Shown here: piece after piece, positions 8,518 to 16,527 of the stretch | Layout of the letters: each line of letters opens with the position of its first letter | Position numbering within the stretch: the stretch's first letter is position 1 | Assembly (NCBI GenBank): GCA_050953405.1 | Contig: JBMNMP010000003.1 | Span: 124,001-188,000 of the forward strand | Origin: RUG100 sp050953405 | GTDB taxonomy: Bacteria; Bacillota; Clostridia; Peptostreptococcales; Anaerovoracaceae | DNA: 64,000 bases | Direction: 5' to 3' | Made by a program: the position numbers and the translations under genes | The notes under the pieces: model-generated | What the model was told of the DNA's origin: nothing | The model's input: only the letters and a program-made list of their open reading frames with translations | Database searches by the model: none

Positions 8518-9835
8518 GACTTTCAACATCCAGACCTTCGGATGTCAGATGAATGAGAGGGATTCGGAGACCCTGGCCGGGATGCTGCGCGAAATGGGAT
8601 ATCAGGCCACAGGGGACAGGGACCGGGCGGATATCGCCATCATCAACACCTGCTCTGTGAGGGAGCATGCGGACGAACGGTTCTTCGGCACGCTGGGACA
8701 GCTGAAAAAGATCAAGGAAGCTCGTCCCGATTTTGTGGTCTGTGTCTGCGGCTGCATGATGCAGCAGCAGCACATTGTCGACCGCGTAAAGTCCAAATAC
8801 CCCTGGGTGGATATCATTTTCGGCACCAACAATCTGCACCGCTTTCCAAAGCTGCTGCAGAAGGTAAAGCAGGAAAAGGAAAAAATACTGGAAGTCTGGC
8901 CGGAAGGCGGCGAGATAGTAGAGAACCTGCCGTCGCAGCGCCTCTACCGCCATAAGGCCTTTGTCAATATCATGTATGGGTGCAACAATTTCTGTACTTA
9001 CTGCATCGTGCCCTATACGCGCGGCCGCGAGCGGAGCCGCGACCCTGAGAACGTGCTGCAGGAAATACGCGATCTGGCTGCTGAGGGCACCAAAGAAGTC
9101 ACCCTGCTGGGGCAGAATGTGAATTCCTACCGCGGAGCGGGCGGAGTGGATTTCAGCGACCTGATCTACCGCATCGCCGATATCGACGGTATAGAGCGCA
9201 TCCGCTTCATGACTTCACATCCAAAGGATCTCTCCGACAAGCTGATCGAAGCTTACCGCAGCTGTGACAAACTGTGCGGCCACATACATCTTCCCGTACA
9301 GTCGGGCAGCGACAGGGTCCTCAAACGCATGAACCGGCACTACACACGTGACCAGTATCTGACGATAATAGACAAGCTGCGTCAGGCGCGCCCTGACATA
9401 GCGATCACTACCGATATAATCGCGGGCTTCCCCGGGGAAACCGAAGAGGACTTTGAGCAGACACTGGATATCTGCCGCCGGGTGGTTTATGATTCCGCGT
9501 TTACTTTCATTTACTCGGTCCGCAAGGGTACTCCGGCGGAGAATTATCCCGACCAGATTCCGGAGGATGTCAAGCACGAGAGATTTGACCGTCTCGTAAA
9601 TCTCATCAACGAGGGTTCGGCCGCCAGGAACAAGGCCCTCTGCGGAAAAACTGTCAAAGTGCTCGTAGACGGTGCCAGCAAGGCTGACAGCAGCATGCTG
9701 ACGGGCCGCACGGACGGGTTCAAACTGATAAATTTTCGCGGTGAAAACAATCTTATTGGTGAGACTGTCGAGGTCAAAATCACAGAATCCAAAACATTCA
9801 GCCTTCTTGGAACTGAGAAAGACCGCGAGGCCTAG
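8504..9835 (+). CDS. miaB: tRNA-2-methylthio-N6-dimethylallyladenosine synthase MiaB
   Basis: Radical SAM methylthiotransferase that adds a 2-methylthio group to i6A37 of tRNAs. The N-terminal UPF0004 domain supplies three cluster cysteines (in TFGCQMNERDSE, NTCSVREHADER and VCGCMM). The radical SAM cluster is C160-x3-C164-x2-C167 in YGCNNFCTYCIVPYTRGRE. A C-terminal TRAM domain (about 375-440) follows. Length (443) and the VREHADERFFG segment fit MiaB rather than MtaB or RimO. ATG 8504 lies inside the end of gpsA. It is the last gene of the plsX operon, ending 111 bases before the ech operon start. Confidence 0.95.
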   Translation: MNGTETFNIQTFGCQMNERDSETLAGMLREMGYQATGDRDRADIAIINTCSVREHADERFFGTLGQLKKIKEARPDFVVCVCGCMMQQQHIVDRVKSKYPWVDIIFGTNNLHRFPKLLQKVKQEKEKILEVWPEGGEIVENLPSQRLYRHKAFVNIMYGCNNFCTYCIVPYTRGRERSRDPENVLQEIRDLAAEGTKEVTLLGQNVNSYRGAGGVDFSDLIYRIADIDGIERIRFMTSHPKDLSDKLIEAYRSCDKLCGHIHLPVQSGSDRVLKRMNRHYTRDQYLTIIDKLRQARPDIAITTDIIAGFPGETEEDFEQTLDICRRVVYDSAFTFIYSVRKGTPAENYPDQIPEDVKHERFDRLVNLINEGSAARNKALCGKTVKVLVDGASKADSSMLTGRTDGFKLINFRGENNLIGETVEVKITESKTFSLLGTEKDREA

Positions 9836-9866
9836 TTTGCTGAAAATTCACAATATTGAAAAGCGC

Positions 9867-9895
9867 TTGAAATTGCAGGATTGCATATATATAAT
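9867..9895 (+). promoter_or_regulatory. Promoter of the ech hydrogenase operon
   Basis: TTGAAA at 9867-9872 and a perfect TATAAT at 9890-9895 are separated by exactly 17 bases, a strong sigma-A-type pair. Transcription would begin near 9902, leaving a leader of about 45 bases before AGGAGGAG and the echA ATG. It lies in the only gap between the plsX operon and the hydrogenase genes. Confidence 0.75.
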
Positions 9896-9919
9896 GATAT
9901 TGCGTTATTACAATATCAT
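9894..9919. promoter_or_regulatory. Candidate operator dyad at the ech start site
   Basis: A perfect 9-base inverted repeat, ATGATATTG at 9894-9902 and CAATATCAT at 9911-9919, has an 8-base spacer. It begins inside the -10 element and spans the predicted start point, where a bound repressor would block initiation. A separate self-complementary CAATATTG sits at 9851-9858, just upstream of the -35. The regulator is unknown; the sequence does not match a Rex or Fur consensus well. A role in an RNA hairpin at the 5' end is an alternative. Confidence 0.4.
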
Positions 9920-9946
9920 AATATCATTTATTAGTAGGAGGAGCTA

Positions 9947-11890
9947 ATGAGCACTATTACTTTTCTAATCATTTTTCCGATAGTGATTGGTCTGGTTCTT
10001 TTGGTTCTCAAGGCAGATGCAGCAAGAGGAATGGTCGTCAGGATCGCAGCAGCGGTCATAGCGGCAGCTTCTATTTTCCTAGTTGTGCAGAATTTCAGCA
10101 GCGGAGGGCAATACTTCCACGTAGAACACGCTGAAATGATCGGCCAGGTAATGATGTATTTCGAGATCGCTTTCTCGGTTATCATCGTTGTCCTCGGTAT
10201 CATGCACAAGAGACTTCTTGCCCCTGTATTTGCTGTCATCCAGACCCCGATAATGGTCTGGTTTGAAGTCACCAAGGGCCATCACATCGAAGTAACAAGT
10301 CAAATGTATGTTGACAGGTTGTCAATGATCATGGTACTGATCATCGGTATCATCGGTAGTCTTATCTGTGTATATGCACTGGGCTACATGAAGGATTTCC
10401 AGAAGCACAAGGATGAAGAAGGCATGCCGGACAGACGTCCGTGGTTTTTCTTTGTACTCTTCCTGTTCCTGGGAGCCATGAACGGACTGGTCATGTCCAA
10501 CAACCTCATATGGATGTACTTCTTCTGGGAGATCACATCGCTGACATCCTTCTTCCTCATCGGCTACAACGGCCTGTGTCACAAGAAGGTCAATGAAGAC
10601 AAGATCGCGACCAGAAACGCTTTCAGAGCGCTGGTCATGAACCTTGCAGGCGGACTGGGATTCGTCCTCGCGATAGTGATTCTGGGAACCATGTACAGAA
10701 CACTGGAACTTTCCACCATGTTGACGATAGGCACGATGGGATACAGCGTAATGGCACCGGCAGTACTGCTGGGATTCGCAGGTATCACCAAGGCTGCCCA
10801 GATGCCATTCAACAGCTGGCTGCTGGGAGCTATGGTCGCACCTACACCGACATCTGCATTGCTCCATTCATCGACCATGGTCAAAGCAGGAGTATTCCTG
10901 ATCATAAAACTTTCGCCATTGTACGGATGGAACATCGGCGGCATCATGGTGATGACAGTAGGCGGAGTCACTTTCCTGCTGGCATCGTTTGCAGCTATTT
11001 CCCAGTCGAACGCCAAGAAGGTTCTGGCTTACTCGACTATTGCCAACCTGGGACTGATCGTTGCCTGCGGCGGCGTAGGAAGCGCCGGAGCTGTATGGGC
11101 AGGAATCATGCTCATCATATTCCACGCAGTAACCAAGTCTCTCCTCTTCCTCTGCGTCGGTACAGCAGAACACCGTATCGGCAGCCGGGACATCGAGGAT
11201 ATGGATGGTCTGTTCGAAAAGCTGCCAAGGCTGTCAAGATGCATGCTGATCGGTATGGCTGGCATGCTGCTGGCTCCGTTTGGAATGCTGATTTCAAAGT
11301 GGGCATCAATGGTTGCCTTCGTTGATTCGAACAACCTGATCCTGGTAGTCATTATCTGCTTCGGATCGGCGGCTACCGCATTCTACTGGTTAAAGTGGAT
11401 GGGCAAGCTGACGGCTACCATGGCCGGACAGGAGAACATCGAACAGGGAATACACCGCGACGAGACATTCGTTCACATCACACTGACAATCCTCACGATT
11501 GTAGTGTCACTCGGTTTCCCGATCATATCAGGATATATGATCGTTCCGTATCTGGAAGGAGCCTTCGGCTCGGCCGACAATCTGGCACTGAGTTCCAACG
11601 ACATGATGATCATGGTTATCATGGTCGCTGCTCTGGTACTGCTGGTCGCCTTCGGATTCGGCAAGACAAAGAGAAAGATCGTTCCTATCTATATGGGCGG
11701 TTACAATACGGGCGACGATCTGCATTTCTACAATGCGTTTAAACAGCCTGAGCATGTTTCGCTGAGAAACTGGTATATGGAAAGCTATTTTGGCGAGTAC
11801 AAAATGAATCTTATCGGAGTACTGATAACTTCAGTTACCATCGTTATTTCCTGGGGCCTCATAGCCTATCAGATGTTAGGAGGTCTGTAA
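9947..11890 (+). CDS. echA: Ech-type hydrogenase proton-pumping subunit (NuoL/MrpA-like)
   Basis: Antiporter-like membrane subunit of a group 4 energy-converting [NiFe] hydrogenase, thought to carry ions when ferredoxin is oxidised. The 647-residue protein is almost entirely hydrophobic helices. The proton-translocation core is recognisable from WEITSLTSFFLIG and KAAQMPFNSWLLGAM-APTPTSALLHSSTMVKAG, including the conserved Lys and Glu of the NuoL/Mrp family, and from AYSTIANLGLI. Its own AGGAGG site precedes the ATG by 4-5 bases. As first gene of a six-gene set in the order echA-F, its role is set by context as much as by sequence; alone it could be called Mrp- or Hyf-like. Confidence 0.85.
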   Translation: MSTITFLIIFPIVIGLVLLVLKADAARGMVVRIAAAVIAAASIFLVVQNFSSGGQYFHVEHAEMIGQVMMYFEIAFSVIIVVLGIMHKRLLAPVFAVIQTPIMVWFEVTKGHHIEVTSQMYVDRLSMIMVLIIGIIGSLICVYALGYMKDFQKHKDEEGMPDRRPWFFFVLFLFLGAMNGLVMSNNLIWMYFFWEITSLTSFFLIGYNGLCHKKVNEDKIATRNAFRALVMNLAGGLGFVLAIVILGTMYRTLELSTMLTIGTMGYSVMAPAVLLGFAGITKAAQMPFNSWLLGAMVAPTPTSALLHSSTMVKAGVFLIIKLSPLYGWNIGGIMVMTVGGVTFLLASFAAISQSNAKKVLAYSTIANLGLIVACGGVGSAGAVWAGIMLIIFHAVTKSLLFLCVGTAEHRIGSRDIEDMDGLFEKLPRLSRCMLIGMAGMLLAPFGMLISKWASMVAFVDSNNLILVVIICFGSAATAFYWLKWMGKLTATMAGQENIEQGIHRDETFVHITLTILTIVVSLGFPIISGYMIVPYLEGAFGSADNLALSSNDMMIMVIMVAALVLLVAFGFGKTKRKIVPIYMGGYNTGDDLHFYNAFKQPEHVSLRNWYMESYFGEYKMNLIGVLITSVTIVISWGLIAYQMLGGL

Positions 11891-11891
11891 G

Positions 11892-12758
11892 ATGATAAAG
11901 ATCATAATAGCAGTAGTAGCTTATATCGTACTGGCACCTTTAGTAGGTGGACTCCTGGCAGGTATCGACCGTAAGATCACGGCCAGGATGCAGGGCAGAG
12001 TAGGCCCGCCGATCGTGCAGCCTTTTTACGACTTCTTCAAATTGACGGAGAAGGAAGACATCACAGTAAACAAGATACAAGACTTCTACGTACTGTGCTT
12101 CCTGATATTCGTGGTTGTCACCGGAGCAATGTTCTATGCAGGACAGAGCCTGCTGATGGTAATGTTCACACTGACACTGGCTTCGTCCTTCCTGATACTG
12201 GCTGCGTTCTCTTCGCACTCGCCATATTCGGAAGTCGGAGCTGAGAGGGAACTGCTGCAGATGCTGGCTTATGAGCCGATGGTGCTCATAGTCTGCGTGG
12301 GCTTCTATATGTTCACAGGCAGCTTCCAAGTGAAGGATATCATGCACAGCGATCATATGTCATGGCTGTACCTGATAGGAATGCTGGTAGGATATGTTTT
12401 CATATTGACAATAAAGTTCAGGAAATCACCTTTCGACCTCTCGATGTCGCACCACGCACATCAGGAACTGGTAAAAGGTATCACCACCGAATTCTCGGGC
12501 AAGACAATGGCCATGATAGAGATTTCGCACTGGTATGAGAATGTGTTCCTGCTGTCCGTGATCTTCCTGTTCTTCGTGAACGGAACTATCTGGGGCGGAG
12601 TGATAGGCGTAGTCGTATGCCTGGGATCATATTTCCTGGAAATATTCATAGACAACAGTTTTGCAAGAATGAAGTGGAACATAGCGTTGAATTCGGCATG
12701 GATCGTAACTATGGTCGCCGGAACTATCAACCTCTATGTGCTGCTGGTACTGAAGTAA
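11892..12758 (+). CDS. echB: Ech-type hydrogenase membrane subunit (NuoH-like)
   Basis: Integral membrane subunit that anchors the hydrogenase module to the ion-translocating arm. It belongs to the complex I subunit 1 (NuoH/EchB/HycD) family. The RKITARMQGRVGPPIVQPFYDFFKL segment near residues 27-50 is the family hallmark at the quinone/cluster interface, and AAFSSHSPYSEVGAERELLQ and FRKSPFDLSMSHHAHQELVKG carry the conserved acidic loop residues. Length 288 is typical of EchB/HycD. It begins one base after the echA stop, with AGGAGG inside the end of echA, indicating coupled translation. Confidence 0.9.
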   Translation: MIKIIIAVVAYIVLAPLVGGLLAGIDRKITARMQGRVGPPIVQPFYDFFKLTEKEDITVNKIQDFYVLCFLIFVVVTGAMFYAGQSLLMVMFTLTLASSFLILAAFSSHSPYSEVGAERELLQMLAYEPMVLIVCVGFYMFTGSFQVKDIMHSDHMSWLYLIGMLVGYVFILTIKFRKSPFDLSMSHHAHQELVKGITTEFSGKTMAMIEISHWYENVFLLSVIFLFFVNGTIWGGVIGVVVCLGSYFLEIFIDNSFARMKWNIALNSAWIVTMVAGTINLYVLLVLK

Positions 12759-12770
12759 GGAGGCGATGTT

Positions 12771-13208
12771 ATGTCATATGTAGCAAAATCACCGTGGATC
12801 ATACATTATGATGGATCCAGCTGTAACGGTTGTGACATAGAAGTTCTGGCTTGCCTTACACCTATGTACGACGTTGAGCGGTTTGGTATCATCAATACCG
12901 GAAACCCGAAGCACGCTGATGTGTTCCTGGTGACCGGCTCGGTGAACGAACAGAATAAAGATGTAGTCAAGCAGATATACGAACAGATGCCGGAACCAAA
13001 AGTAGTGGTGGCCATCGGAATATGCGCCTGCAACGGCGGCATTTTCAAAGAATGCTACAACATACTCGGCGGTATCGATACGGTCATCCCCGTAGACTGC
13101 TATGTGCCGGGATGCGCAGCAAGACCGGAGGCCATAATCGACGGCGTAGTCAAGGGCCTGGGCGTTCTGGCTGAAAAGAGGGCAAAGATGGAGGAGGAAG
13201 CGAAATGA
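12771..13208 (+). CDS. echC: Ech-type hydrogenase small subunit (NuoB-like)
   Basis: Small hydrogenase subunit carrying the proximal [4Fe-4S] cluster that passes electrons to the NiFe site. It belongs to the NuoB/EchC family. The four expected ligands are visible: C18 and C21 in SSCNGCDIE, C85 in GICACNGG and C115 in VPGCAARPEAI. At 145 residues it is a compact single-cluster form, as in Ech and Hyc enzymes. AGGAGG precedes the ATG. The stop overlaps the echD start in an ATGA arrangement. Confidence 0.92.
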   Translation: MSYVAKSPWIIHYDGSSCNGCDIEVLACLTPMYDVERFGIINTGNPKHADVFLVTGSVNEQNKDVVKQIYEQMPEPKVVVAIGICACNGGIFKECYNILGGIDTVIPVDCYVPGCAARPEAIIDGVVKGLGVLAEKRAKMEEEAK

Positions 13209-13684
13209 GTGAAGAAAAATGCATGATACAAGACATTCAGGTCGTTACTAATCCTGAACTGCTGCCCAGAGTCAGAGAACTCAAGGCCGAGGGATACAGG
13301 CTGGGACAGGTATGTGCCACCACAAAGAAGGACGGCTTTCAGCTGCTCTATTCCTTCGATAAAGATCATGTGCTCTTGAACCTGAGATTGTCCATCGGAA
13401 TGGATGAGGCTGTCGAGAGTGTTACCGATGAATACTGGCACGCATTCATATATGAGAATGAGATGCACGACCTGTTCGGCATCGAGTTCCTGCACAACAA
13501 GCTGGACTACGGCGGCAACTTCTTCAAGATAAAGGAAGAGACACCGTGGCGTGATAATGAAAAGGCTCCGGCAGACCCGTTTGCAGCGGGCAGCGCCGGT
13601 AAAGAGGAAGCCGCGGCTGAGGCATCAGCTGCAGCTCCTGCAGAAGACAAAAAGCCGGAACAGACCGGGAGGGAAGGAGAGTAA
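13205..13684 (+). CDS. echD: Ech-type hydrogenase subunit D (NuoC-like)
   Basis: NuoC-like soluble subunit that packs against the large subunit. Residues 1-115 carry the family fold, with the signature EYWHAFIYENEMHDLFGIEFLHNKLDYGG. The last 40 or so residues are an extra tail rich in Ala, Glu, Lys and Pro (for example EEAAAEASAAAPAEDKK), which looks disordered and is not part of the conserved domain. A similar tail ends EchF. The ATG overlaps the echC stop. The stop is one base before the echE ATG, so the last four genes form a tightly coupled unit. Confidence 0.85.
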   Translation: MSEEKCMIQDIQVVTNPELLPRVRELKAEGYRLGQVCATTKKDGFQLLYSFDKDHVLLNLRLSIGMDEAVESVTDEYWHAFIYENEMHDLFGIEFLHNKLDYGGNFFKIKEETPWRDNEKAPADPFAAGSAGKEEAAAEASAAAPAEDKKPEQTGREGE

Positions 13685-13685
13685 G

Positions 13686-14771
13686 ATGGGAAAAAGAACA
13701 ATAATACCTTTTGGACCACAGCATCCTGTTCTTCCTGAACCAGTTCACCTTGACCTGGTGATAGAGGATGAAAAGGTTGTCGAAGCAATACCTTCGATCG
13801 GTTTCATCCACAGAGGACTGGAAAAGCTGGTTGAAAAGAGAGAATACCCTGAGATGGTATATGTCATAGAGAGAATCTGCGGCATCTGCAGTTTCGGACA
13901 CGGCTGGGGCTACTGCCAGGCTGTTGAAGGCGCTATGAAAGTAGAACCGCCTGAAAGAGCGCAGTACCTGAGGACGATCTGGCATGAACTTTCGAGGATC
14001 CACTCGCATCTGCTGTGGCTGGGTCTGCTCGCAGACGGATTCGGATTCGAATCACTCTTCAATCACTGCTGGAGAATCAGGGAAACAGTACTCGACATCT
14101 TCGAAGAGACTACAGGCGGAAGAGTTATCTTCTCTGTCTGCAAAGTCGGTGGTGTTCGTAAGGATGTCAGCAATGAAAAGCTGCAGGAGATCGTAAAGAT
14201 CCTGCGCAACATGGAAAAAGAACTGAAACCTATTACAGATGTATTCATCTCTGACCCTTCGGTAAAGAACCGTCTGGTCGGCGTAGGTGTACTGAGCAAG
14301 GAAGAAGCGATCGAACTCGGAGCAGTCGGCCCCATGGCCAGAGCTTCAGGTGTCGAGCAGGATATCAGACTGACGGGCAATGGAATCTACAGCAAGCTGA
14401 ATTTCAAGCCGGTACTGGAGACGAGCGGAGACTGCTGGGCAAGATGCGCAGTCAGGATCGGCGAAGTATATCAGGCAATCGATCTGATCGAAGAAGCGGT
14501 CAAGCAGATACCTGACGGAGATATCGATGTCAAGGTAAAGGGAAAGATGCAGGGCGAGTTCGTAACCAGAATGGAACAGCCCAGAGGCGAAGCTTTCTAC
14601 TATGCAAAGGGCTTTGATGAACCGACCAACTTCCTGGAGAGGATGAGAGTAAGGACGCCGACCAACGCGAATATCCCGGCAATGGTAAAAACACTGCAGG
14701 GATGTGATCTGGCGGATGTACCTATGCTGATCCTGACCATTGACCCATGCATCAGTTGTACAGAAAGGTAG
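13686..14771 (+). CDS. echE: Ech-type [NiFe] hydrogenase large subunit (NuoD-like)
   Basis: Catalytic subunit that reduces protons to H2 or oxidises H2. Both nickel-binding cysteine pairs are present: C65 and C68 in ERICGICSFGH (L1), and C355 and C358 in the terminal DPCISCTER (L2). This identifies a true hydrogenase rather than a complex I NuoD, which lacks them. The protein ends three residues after the last Cys, with no long C-terminal extension for a maturation endopeptidase to remove, as in Ech-type enzymes. The start is ATG 13686; an upstream open frame in echD is not used. Length is 361 residues. No hyp maturation genes lie in the window. Confidence 0.93.
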   Translation: MGKRTIIPFGPQHPVLPEPVHLDLVIEDEKVVEAIPSIGFIHRGLEKLVEKREYPEMVYVIERICGICSFGHGWGYCQAVEGAMKVEPPERAQYLRTIWHELSRIHSHLLWLGLLADGFGFESLFNHCWRIRETVLDIFEETTGGRVIFSVCKVGGVRKDVSNEKLQEIVKILRNMEKELKPITDVFISDPSVKNRLVGVGVLSKEEAIELGAVGPMARASGVEQDIRLTGNGIYSKLNFKPVLETSGDCWARCAVRIGEVYQAIDLIEEAVKQIPDGDIDVKVKGKMQGEFVTRMEQPRGEAFYYAKGFDEPTNFLERMRVRTPTNANIPAMVKTLQGCDLADVPMLILTIDPCISCTER

Positions 14772-14780
14772 GTGAGAGTT

Positions 14781-15200
14781 ATGGGAGCATTTAAAATCGG
14801 CAAAGTAGTACTTGGAAGCTTATTTAAAAAACCAGCGACTCTCATGTATCCTGTAGTTCCCAGAGAATGGCAGGAGAGAACCAGAGGGCATATAGAAATA
14901 GAAGAAACCAAGTGCATTCTCTGCGGAATGTGCATGAGAAAGTGCCCTACTGACGCGATAACGGTAGACAGAAAGGGTCGTACCTGGGAGATCCAGCGCA
15001 TGCAGTGTGTGCAGTGCGGATGCTGTTCAGATGTATGCCCCACAAAGTGTCTCTCGATGGCACAGAAATACACTGAACCCGGCGGCCAGAAGGTCACTGA
15101 CAAGTTCAATGTACCGGAAAAGGAAAAGAAGGCTGCGCCTAAAACAGACGCTGCGGCCAAACCGGCTGCTGCGGCCAAGCCTGAAACCGCAAAAGAATAA
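14781..15200 (+). CDS. echF: Ech-type hydrogenase ferredoxin-like subunit (NuoI-like)
   Basis: Electron entry subunit with two [4Fe-4S] clusters that accepts electrons from ferredoxin. Ligands are C45, C48, C51 and C55 in CILCGMCMRKCP and C76, C79, C82 and C86 in CVQCGCCSDVCP. The start is ATG 14781 with GGTGAG about 5 bases upstream; an in-frame GTG at 14772 is less likely. The last 28 or so residues form a low-complexity Lys/Ala/Pro tail after the cluster domain, reminiscent of the EchD tail. It is the last gene of the ech operon, with two hairpins downstream. Confidence 0.9.
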   Translation: MGAFKIGKVVLGSLFKKPATLMYPVVPREWQERTRGHIEIEETKCILCGMCMRKCPTDAITVDRKGRTWEIQRMQCVQCGCCSDVCPTKCLSMAQKYTEPGGQKVTDKFNVPEKEKKAAPKTDAAAKPAAAAKPETAKE

Positions 15201-15225
15201 CGAATAGTGTTCATCTTTTGAAATC

Positions 15226-15264
15226 GAAAAGAGCAGCTCCCGTGTCCTGCGGACTGCTCTTTTC
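15226..15264 (+). terminator. Hairpin after echF
   Basis: GAAAAGAGCAG at 15226-15236 pairs perfectly with CTGCTCTTTTC at 15254-15264, with a short inner TCC/GGA stem. No good T-run follows, so it may be an mRNA-stabilising hairpin that works with the true terminator 40 bases further on. Confidence 0.6.
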
Positions 15265-15302
15265 AATATGTCAGAGTCGACACAAACTGCAAACATGAAA
15301 AA

Positions 15303-15333
15303 GGAAATACCTTGTGATGGTATTTCTTTTTTT
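15303..15333 (+). terminator. Rho-independent terminator of the ech operon
   Basis: GAAATACC at 15304-15311 pairs with GGTATTTC at 15319-15326 around a 7-base loop, followed by seven T residues at 15327-15333. It closes the hydrogenase transcript before the AT-rich island begins. Confidence 0.8.
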
Positions 15334-15476
15334 ATTACCGACTATATGGCCCCTTTGCGTCAAGTTGTTTTGGCAGACAATCGTAAACATAGATCCGATA
15401 TATATAATGGCGTTAACAAAAGAGAACAAACAGCAAATGTTATTAGCAGGAAATAATTCTAGTAGGAGGTTTAAAA

Positions 15477-16514
15477 ATGACTAAGATTAAAGTTGGAGTT
15501 GCCGGATACGGAACAATTGGTCAGCGGCTTGCTGACGGCGTTGCACTTCAGGGTGATATGGAGTTGATAGGAGTTGCAGATCTCGCACCGACTCTTTCTA
15601 TTCGTGCACTCAAGGAAAAGGGTATGCCTTATGATCTCTATTTAGTTGAGGGTGCAGATAAGAGTGCATTTGATGCCCTTGATATTCCTGTCAAGGGTAC
15701 TTTTGAGGATCTTCTCGATCAGGTGGATATCATGTTGGATTCCTCCCCGGGCGGAGTCGGAGCTAAGAATAAAGAAATATATGAGAAAAAAGGTATTAAA
15801 GCTATCTTCCAGGGTGGTGAAAAGAATTCAGTTGCGGATACTTTCTTCCACGGTTATGCAAACTACGAAGAAGGTGTAGGAAAGGATTATTTGAAGCTGA
15901 CCAGTTGCAACACGACCGGATTGATACGCACAGTTGATGCATTGAATAGAGATTATGGAGTCGAGAAGGTCGCCATAACAATTATTCGCAGGGTTGCCGA
16001 TCCGGGAGATTATCACCGTGGTTTGACAAATGCACTGCAGATCTACAAGGCTCCAAGCCATCAGGCGGTTGATCTGATGACAATCATGCCGGAAATCGAT
16101 GCGACAGGAATACTGGTGCATACGCCGGTAACTCATGGCCATATAATTACAATCGTTGCCAAAGGTAAGAAGAAGATCACGAAGGAAATGGCATTGAATA
16201 CATTCCAGAAGCACCCGAGGATCCGCGTCGTGAACATTGATGATGGATTCAAAGGAAATGCAAGCTTCTTTAAATATGCTCGTGATCTTGGAAATCCGCG
16301 TGGAGATATGTATGAGATCGGTCTCTGGGAAGACAGTATTGTCGAAAGTGGTGATGACATTATGTATGCTATCAACATTCCGCAGGAAAGCGTAACTATT
16401 CCTGAAACAATAGATGGAATCCGCGCTGCTATGAAAATGCAGCTTACACGTGAAGAAGGAACTGCTGTTACCAATGAATACTTAGGGATAGGTAAGTTTA
16501 AGGAAAACAAATAG
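15477..16514 (+). CDS. Archaeal-type (type II) glyceraldehyde-3-phosphate dehydrogenase-like protein
   Basis: The 345-residue product resembles the archaeal class of phosphorylating GAPDH, not the usual bacterial Gap. It shares the N-terminal Rossmann start VGVAGYGTIGQRLAD, GVGAKNKEIYEKKGIKAIFQGGE and the catalytic SCNTTGLIRT with the nucleophile at Cys144. Bacterial GAPDH has SCTTN instead. The RRVADPGDYHRG segment matches the archaeal phosphate-binding region. AGGAGG precedes the ATG by 6 bases. It is followed 13 bases later by an archaeal-like PGK, so the pair could convert an aldehyde phosphate to an acid with ATP yield. Whether the substrate is glyceraldehyde-3-phosphate or a related sugar phosphate is not visible. 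Base composition is more AT-rich than the flanking operons. Confidence 0.8.
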   Translation: MTKIKVGVAGYGTIGQRLADGVALQGDMELIGVADLAPTLSIRALKEKGMPYDLYLVEGADKSAFDALDIPVKGTFEDLLDQVDIMLDSSPGGVGAKNKEIYEKKGIKAIFQGGEKNSVADTFFHGYANYEEGVGKDYLKLTSCNTTGLIRTVDALNRDYGVEKVAITIIRRVADPGDYHRGLTNALQIYKAPSHQAVDLMTIMPEIDATGILVHTPVTHGHIITIVAKGKKKITKEMALNTFQKHPRIRVVNIDDGFKGNASFFKYARDLGNPRGDMYEIGLWEDSIVESGDDIMYAINIPQESVTIPETIDGIRAAMKMQLTREEGTAVTNEYLGIGKFKENK

Positions 16515-16527
16515 TGAGGAAAAGCAA

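Noticed and set aside
13551..13685. N-terminally extended EchE
   Set aside because: The extension overlaps the echD tail, and family members start with the PFGPQHP-type sequence found at ATG 13686.
9947..14771. A complex I (nuo) operon
   Set aside because: EchE retains both nickel-binding CxxC pairs, and the six-gene content and order fit Ech rather than Nuo.
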